Positions 63,994-64,000 of a DNA stretch of 64,000 nucleotides are shown one piece after another. Location: contig NZ_JADCKC010000001.1 of NCBI RefSeq assembly GCF_014982805.1, positions 1,054,001 through 1,118,000 of the forward strand. Reading direction: 5' to 3'. The notes below the pieces were generated by a model that saw only the letters and a list, made by a program, of their open reading frames with translations, did not search any database and was not told where the DNA came from. Within the stretch, counting starts at the first letter, position 1. Every line of letters starts with the position of its first letter. The translations under genes and the position numbers were made by a program. The stretch comes from Gemmiger gallinarum. Lineage in GTDB: Bacteria > Bacillota > Clostridia > Oscillospirales > Ruminococcaceae.

Positions 63994-64000
63994 GTCCATT

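Overview
The window looks like chromosome of a high-GC gut Firmicute of the Oscillospiraceae (Ruminococcaceae), in the neighbourhood of Faecalibacterium, Gemmiger or Subdoligranulum. The reasons are a G+C near 60 % with strong AGGAGG ribosome sites, an Rnf operon in clostridial order (C-D-G-E-A-B), a preQ1-III-type riboswitch in front of queT, T-box control of a transporter, LytTR-type two-component systems and paired GH3 beta-glucosidases. The genus is an inference from gene content; no marker gene was compared.

Bases 1-9,660 are a carbohydrate and signalling block on the minus strand. One LytTR/GHKL two-component system (the kinase cut by the window edge) precedes a GtrA-like membrane protein, a cytosolic GH3 beta-glucosidase and a membrane-anchored, domain-permuted GH3 enzyme. 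A second complete LytTR/GHKL pair follows. Bases 9,744-15,640 carry tRNA-Val(CAC), the six-gene rnf operon and a BlaI/MecI-type repressor; the same 10-mer lies in both the rnf and the repressor promoters. Bases 15,840-24,000 (plus strand) hold serC-serA, a pyridoxamine-kinase-like gene, trmL, a degV-family gene, preQ1-III/queT, a HAD phosphatase and an EamA transporter. Bases 24,000-29,570 hold secA and an azlC-azlD-DUF3783-apbE cluster; ApbE is the enzyme class that flavinylates RnfG and RnfD. Bases 29,580-45,760 are mixed housekeeping: an HTH regulator, a GNAT, DUF1292, guanine deaminase, a cytidylate-kinase-like protein, a COG2509 flavoprotein, an HtrA protease, a GNAT-methyltransferase fusion, prfC with a start-stop leader, and cstA behind a T-box that reads best as leucine-specific. 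Bases 46,250-47,280 are rplM-rpsI.

From about 47,280 to the right edge the sequence is mobile DNA. An integrative conjugative element begins downstream of rpsI: parA-parB, two small proteins, a DUF6017-type replication or regulatory protein, a phage-type antirepressor, a PcfB-like protein and a VirD4/TraG coupling ATPase. A group II intron sits directly behind a terminator in the parA leader. The coupling-protein gene is broken at its conserved LAAG motif by a second element, which opens with a 15-bp inverted repeat and a large serine recombinase, followed by tnpV. This nested element carries an AT-rich cargo (HTH protein, OmpR-type regulator, histidine kinase, ABC exporter) likely to give antimicrobial-peptide sensing and resistance. 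It then carries four consecutive sigma-region-4-like proteins and a DUF3847 protein. Its right end, the rest of the coupling gene and the relaxase are outside the window.

Longest stretches without a protein gene: 34,137-34,578 (two divergent promoters), 41,516-41,876 (promoters and prfC leader), 45,351-46,374 (T-box, a featureless 500-bp stretch, rplM promoter and leader), 47,223-48,013 (repeats, promoter, terminator, 5' part of the intron) and 61,371-61,784 (decayed sequence with one tiny ORF).
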